From Mariprofundus sp. UBA1536 (GTDB taxonomy: Bacteria; Pseudomonadota; Zetaproteobacteria; Mariprofundales; Mariprofundaceae): a stretch of 64,000 nucleotides of DNA. The DNA lies in contig DCPU01000001.1 in NCBI GenBank assembly GCA_002323245.1, positions 92,301 to 156,300 on the forward strand. Reading direction: 5' to 3'. The translations under genes and the position numbers were made by a program. The notes under the pieces are model-generated. The model made no database searches and was not told the DNA's origin. It worked only from the letters and a program-made list of their open reading frames with translations. Of this stretch, positions 60,850 through 64,000 are shown piece by piece (position 1 is the first letter of the stretch; each line of letters starts with the position of its first letter).

Positions 60850-61497
60850 CTACAGGCATGGCTGATCAGTGCCGCCCCCTAGCATGCGAGCTTCGCGTGC
60901 AAACACAGCATCCGAAAAGAATATCCACACATGTGCACCATTGCCGGAGCGGGAGATTTCCAGCGATGCGGGAATATCCAGCTCCTCACAGGATTGCAAG
61001 AAAGCTATGGTATCCTCTCGCCATTCACCCTTATCAAAATCAACGGCAAGAAAATAGCAATAATCATCCTGCATCAGTGGATAAACACCGATGGTCTTTT
61101 TGCCGGCAAGATGGTCATAAATCACCTGATTGGTTACCGGCAATAACTGGCGTTTGCTACATTCGCCGCACTTCACATGAGGTTTGTGGCAAATGCCCGG
61201 CTTCCACTCATTACCGCAAGCGGGTGAATACCCAGAGGTGCCCTTGGCGGATTCCCAGCGCACAGGGTAAATATCCGGGCGACCACGAAACAGACTCCTG
61301 AACAGGGCAACCTTGTCTGCTGATGACAGGTTTAAAGAATGAAGATTAGTCTTGTCCTCAGGGACTGCAGGCACGATGTCCTGTTTTACTTGCCAGTCGA
61401 TACCATGCTGATCCAGCAGCGATTGCAGGCGGCTGTTTTCTGCTTGTAACATTCGAAGCTCTTCTTGCAGCCGTTGATTATCTATTGTCAGCCCCAA
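60850..61497 (-). CDS. TOTE-type archaeo-eukaryotic primase part (truncated by frameshift)
   Basis: 215 residues. An N-terminal coiled coil (QRLQEELRMLQAENSRLQSL) precedes the AEP primase module: FRGRPDIYPVRWES, zinc-binding-like Cys cluster (CGNEWKPGICHKPHVKCGEC), the catalytic acidic strand YCYFLAVDFDKGEWREDT and LEISRSGNGAHVWIFF. The frame fails after FAREARMLG, giving GGTDQPCL and a stop. Dropping one base of the homopolymer restores ALISHACSRARQISFASYDR and joins the helicase frame. Upstream is a small gene in the same direction. Confidence 0.82.
   Translation of the reverse strand: MGLTIDNQRLQEELRMLQAENSRLQSLLDQHGIDWQVKQDIVPAVPEDKTNLHSLNLSSADKVALFRSLFRGRPDIYPVRWESAKGTSGYSPACGNEWKPGICHKPHVKCGECSKRQLLPVTNQVIYDHLAGKKTIGVYPLMQDDYCYFLAVDFDKGEWREDTIAFLQSCEELDIPASLEISRSGNGAHVWIFFSDAVFAREARMLGGGTDQPCL
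60875..60879 (-). other. Frameshift site in a C5/G5 homopolymer
   Basis: The plus strand reads GCCGCCCCCTAGC here. Removing one base of the five-base run merges the primase and helicase frames into one protein of about 800 residues with no other change. It may be a mutation, phase variation, slippage-based expression or a base-calling error. Confidence 0.85.
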
Positions 61498-61535
61498 ACC
61501 GGTTCACTTCTAAGCTATCCACTCAGATCAGCACT

Positions 61536-61721
61536 TCATTTGTGATGCTGGTCGCGGGTATCCGACTCTTCACCCAACCATACAGGTTTACCCTCTTTCC
61601 AGATCACAACGTACTGACCAAGGAGGCACTTTTTCTCCAGTGCATGCGAAACGGCCTGCTTCAGTGTGCCGAGCACGATGCGTCCCTCTTCGGATGGCGT
61701 TTCTTTCAATAATACGTTCAT
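61536..61721 (-). CDS. Small hypothetical protein upstream of the TOTE gene
   Basis: 61 residues: MNVLLKETPSEEGRIVLGTL, then KQAVSHALEKKCLLGQYVVI and WKEGKPVWLGEESDTRDQHH. A soluble mini-protein with the ATGA start overlapping a 21-residue frame (61718-61783). Thirty-eight bases separate its stop from the primase start, so it likely shares the transcript. It could be an accessory or antidote-like component of the system; no homologue is recognised. Confidence 0.55.
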   Translation of the reverse strand: MNVLLKETPSEEGRIVLGTLKQAVSHALEKKCLLGQYVVIWKEGKPVWLGEESDTRDQHHK

Positions 61722-61783
61722 GGCATCGCCTCGTTTAGCAGCTCCTGATAATAGTCACTGTGCACAGTATCGTGTTTTTCCAT
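61718..61783 (-). CDS. Very short ORF preceding the small TOTE-linked gene
   Basis: 21 codons from the ATG at 61781-61783: MEKHDTVHSDYYQELLNEAM plus Pro and stop. Its stop overlaps the next ATG (ATGA). Without the TAA a few codons upstream the frame would continue to MNDG...DPLLAFEQTMEK, so this may be the tail of a slightly longer broken gene. Translation coupling is its main support. Confidence 0.3.
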   Translation of the reverse strand: MEKHDTVHSDYYQELLNEAMP

Positions 61784-61954
61784 CGTTTGTTCAAATGCTA
61801 GCAGCGGGTCTTAGCCATCATTCATAAAGCAGAGGGGGAGTCCACTACTTCACTGAACAGGAACAGGCTGCGAGGGAACCAAATTTCGATATTGTGAGGA
61901 ATATTGTGTCCGCCATGGGCGATGATGTCGACTCCGTCTCCGAGTGACCCAGCA

Positions 61955-62193
61955 TTAGCCCGAGAATTTCGAGAAACTCTCACCGCACAACTCCTCGGCG
62001 ACGTGCTCAACCTTGCGGGCACTAACGCACGCCCTGAAGAACCATCGCCACCATGGCTTTGCGGCAATCGTAGCACCAGCTTGCTGCTGCGCTCGTAGTA
62101 CGAAGACGACAGATGTTCCGTCATATGTGCTTCCAGCACCTAGTTCACCACTGTCTCAACCAGACCATTTAATCCATCGTCTGTCGTCAATAG
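61955..62193 (-). pseudogene. IS256-family (mutator-type) transposase fossil
   Basis: Several fragments in different minus-strand frames match the N-terminal third of IS256-type transposases: TDDGLNGLVETVVN, a TAG stop, then VLEAHMTEHLSSSYYER, then after an internal deletion KAMVAMVLQGV, another TAG, and SARKVEHVAEELCGESFSKF. The catalytic DDE part is absent. The 105-residue open frame over this stretch (61822-62139) is only a chance frame. Confidence 0.75.
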
Positions 62194-62313
62194 TCCTTTC
62201 ACCTATTCCATTTCATGATTAATAAATCTGAAATTATTAATCATCGCATCCGTTAAATGAATGACTTTTGGCATTGAGAGACATGTGGTGTATTGTCATT
62301 ACACCAATAGCAG
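62194..62313. other. Intergenic stretch without recognised features
   Basis: AT-rich DNA between the IS256 fossil and the stop of the Fic gene. I see no gene, terminator or repeat here. Confidence 0.6.
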
Positions 62314-63741
62314 TTAACCCTTCATCTTAAAATAGTCCTCAAATAGCTCTTGGACCGTAGTCTCTGCAAAAACGATTTCTATATCAGACAATTGCTTAAA
62401 GAGTTTACGCTTCTTGTTCGATACAGTCCCGTTATTTTGAACACAGAGGTTTACCAGCAAGGTTAAATCCTTCTCCGGCATATCATGCTTTTCATTAATG
62501 ATTCGCTTAGCTCCATCAAATGCGCTCAGATATTCAAGTTCCTGAGGCAAACGATATGTAACAAATTTCTCGATACATTTGTAAATATACTCTGCCTGTT
62601 CGGTTACATCTGCGTAACGATATAATTCAGTTGTATCGTTGATCAGCTCCACGTTATAATCCACTGTGACCGTCCATTCAGAACGGTCTAGTATCGGTGC
62701 TGAAAGTTTTTTCAGTGAGGTGATATAGTCATTAATACTTTCAAGCAGCTCTGATGAGATTGGAACCTTACCTATTTGGTGCAGAATAAAACGATGAATA
62801 CGCCCATTACCATCTGAAAATGGATGGATAATAATGAACCCGTACGCTAAGGCCGTGGCGGCGGCCACAGGGTGCCTCTCGAACATTAGCGAGTAGGCTT
62901 CAAGCCACGCTTCCATTAAATCATTCAAGCTTTCAGGGTGAGCGCTGATGTGTTCAGGCAGCGGTGTAGCATCTGGAAGGCGATCACCAATCCATCCATA
63001 GTCGGCTCGCCACCCATTATCTGGATTGGAGACAAGTTGCTTCTGCATCTCAAAGAGTTTCACATCATCAAGGCGTGAACCCATGAATGCACGAACCGTC
63101 TTCATCCAACGAACGGCACGGTTATCAAACTTCTCTTTCTCAATCTCAAAGCTACTCTGAGAGTCTTTAGTCAGCAGGAATGCTTCAGCTCTGCCAATCA
63201 TAGAGTGACTCGCATAAGCATCTGTCATCTGCTTATGTAGCTGCTTTGCATCAAATACCTTCATCACAGGGGTTTTACGTACAAGCCAGCAAAAGGAAGG
63301 TACCCCTGGCATATTATTGCGAACTTTATGACGAGGAGAGTTATTTTTTTCAGACGTGTAGTACGATTTTTCATCCAGTGCGTCGACATATTTAAACTTA
63401 GTGTCCGCATCAGGAAGATTTAATGCTTTTCCTGTAAGCCATTCATAGAAGAACCATGCACGTCGAGTCTGTTGACCCTGAGGGTTCTCTGTAATCCACC
63501 CTTCGAGCTCTTTCGTATCACAGCTATTAAACAGGGATTTTAAAATGCCAAGGTTTAGGTTCTCATGCTTTAGTGCAAACAGGAGGTGTCCACCCAAGGT
63601 TTCGCTTGGCTGATACTGTGGTCTAAACATCTGGCTACCAAAGTTCTTGGCTCCCCCGATTTTTGAAATAGGATTGGGGGAATCAACATCTAGATGATAT
63701 GTACGCCTTAGCCATTCGTATCCGCAATAATGTACGCTCAT
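62314..63741 (-). CDS. Fic domain protein (predicted AMP-transferase)
   Basis: 475 residues from the ATG at 63741 (MSVHYCGYEW); a TTG at 63777 would add 12 residues. The Fic core (~205-330) has an intact active motif HPFSDGNGRIHR (HPFx(D/E)GNGRxxR), so it should transfer AMP from ATP to a target hydroxyl. A possible inhibitory motif SFEIE (S-x3-E) lies before the core at ~200-205, as in class II Fic proteins. A C-terminal winged-helix-like region follows (LFKQLSDIEIVFAETTV). Target unknown. Located beside the conflict system and IS fossil. Confidence 0.88.
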   Translation of the reverse strand: MSVHYCGYEWLRRTYHLDVDSPNPISKIGGAKNFGSQMFRPQYQPSETLGGHLLFALKHENLNLGILKSLFNSCDTKELEGWITENPQGQQTRRAWFFYEWLTGKALNLPDADTKFKYVDALDEKSYYTSEKNNSPRHKVRNNMPGVPSFCWLVRKTPVMKVFDAKQLHKQMTDAYASHSMIGRAEAFLLTKDSQSSFEIEKEKFDNRAVRWMKTVRAFMGSRLDDVKLFEMQKQLVSNPDNGWRADYGWIGDRLPDATPLPEHISAHPESLNDLMEAWLEAYSLMFERHPVAAATALAYGFIIIHPFSDGNGRIHRFILHQIGKVPISSELLESINDYITSLKKLSAPILDRSEWTVTVDYNVELINDTTELYRYADVTEQAEYIYKCIEKFVTYRLPQELEYLSAFDGAKRIINEKHDMPEKDLTLLVNLCVQNNGTVSNKKRKLFKQLSDIEIVFAETTVQELFEDYFKMKG

Positions 63742-63777
63742 ATGCAAAAGTATACGCTTCTTGATATAGAAACGCAA

Positions 63778-64000
63778 AAATTTACGCTCGCCTTATAATA
63801 AACGAGCCCCAAACTCAACAAAATTGGGTAGTTATAAAAGATTGATATTATCTGGCACGTTATCCCAATGAAAGATAAGGCATAAAGCATAAAGCAGCTT
63901 CTTTGCTTCCAAACCTAACGCAAGAGCAAACATAATTACTCCTATATTGCTGTAACAATATTTTGTTCATAAGTGTGATCACTACTGTCCGGTTAAGCAT
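63778..64000. other. Upstream region of the Fic gene
   Basis: AT-rich DNA expected to hold the Fic promoter. A direct repeat CATAAAG-CATAAAG occurs near 63881-63893. The last bases, CTACTGTCCGGTTAAGCA, resemble the end of some insertion sequences, so an IS might begin just past the window. Too little is visible to claim it. Confidence 0.4.

Noticed and set aside
61822..62139. 105-residue open frame on the minus strand
   Set aside because: Only a short internal piece (VLEAHMTEHLSSSYYER) is meaningful; the rest is out of frame with the IS256 transposase fragments. Treated as a transposase fossil.
63983..64000. IS end at the right window border
   Set aside because: CTGTCCGGTTAAGCA resembles some IS termini but only a few bases are visible and no transposase can be read.
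1..64000. tRNA, rRNA, riboswitch and origin signals
   Set aside because: No cloverleaf with a conserved T-loop, no rRNA stretch, no B12 riboswitch before the lipid operon and no DnaA-box cluster was recognised by eye; a covariance-model search would settle it.

Overview
The window is about 64 kb of a Gram-negative proteobacterial chromosome. Support comes from LPS and lipoprotein genes (lapA-lapB, lipobox lipoproteins, a small outer-membrane barrel), a beta-subunit integration host factor, an NtrB/NtrC pair, the bifunctional chorismate mutase/prephenate dehydratase, and the gene order pheA-hisC-tyrA-aroA-cmk-rpsA-ihfB-lapA-lapB-pyrF. This order fits the gamma/zeta side of the Proteobacteria. 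I cannot fix the genus; a Zetaproteobacterium is only a guess. No rRNA, tRNA or CRISPR was seen.

Layout. 1-8.4 kb: small and mostly uncharacterised genes (gamma-glutamylcyclotransferase-like, HDOD, OYE reductase, thioredoxin-like [2Fe-2S] protein, RluA-type pseudouridine synthase, group II truncated haemoglobin, a Cys-rich mini-protein), with three copies of a MITE-like repeat and two decayed genes. 8.4-13.3 kb: aspartate aminotransferase and a dusB-ntrB-ntrC operon (nitrogen control). 13.3-17.6 kb: engB, a sterol desaturase-like membrane protein, a BFD-like ferredoxin, an AI-2E-type permease, lipA and a small outer-membrane protein. 17.6-28.5 kb: a long minus-strand housekeeping block running from pheA through aromatic amino acid genes, cmk, rpsA, ihfB, lapAB and pyrF to ispD-ispF, largely with 4-8 bp start/stop overlaps. 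28.5-34.7 kb: a Bax-like glucosaminidase lipoprotein, typA, trmL, pepA and a diguanylate cyclase.

34.7-42.8 kb is a compact nine-gene minus-strand operon for membrane-lipid modification: two cyclopropane-synthase-type methyltransferases, a flavoprotein, DUF1365, DUF1295, DUF2878, a lipocalin lipoprotein and a DUF6134-like protein. Its first gene encodes a MerR/B12-binding regulator carrying the light-sensor residues of CarH/LitR proteins. A good sigma-70-type promoter upstream has two tandem TATACAAAA boxes abutting its -35 box, so the unit is probably induced by light through adenosylcobalamin.

42.9-58.7 kb is dominated by one 13.3-kb gene for an exported 4445-residue mosaic protein (two propeller-like regions, four LamG-like domains, about 18 DUF5011-type Ig-like repeats, two jelly-roll-like domains, seven BIG2 domains). 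It is divergent from a LuxR-type response regulator and a hybrid histidine kinase, with an 11/12 inverted repeat between them.

58.8-64 kb looks like an accessory island: a serine-recombinase C-terminal remnant, a TOTE-type primase-helicase conflict protein split by a single-base frameshift in a homopolymer, an IS256-family transposase fossil and a Fic-domain AMP-transferase.
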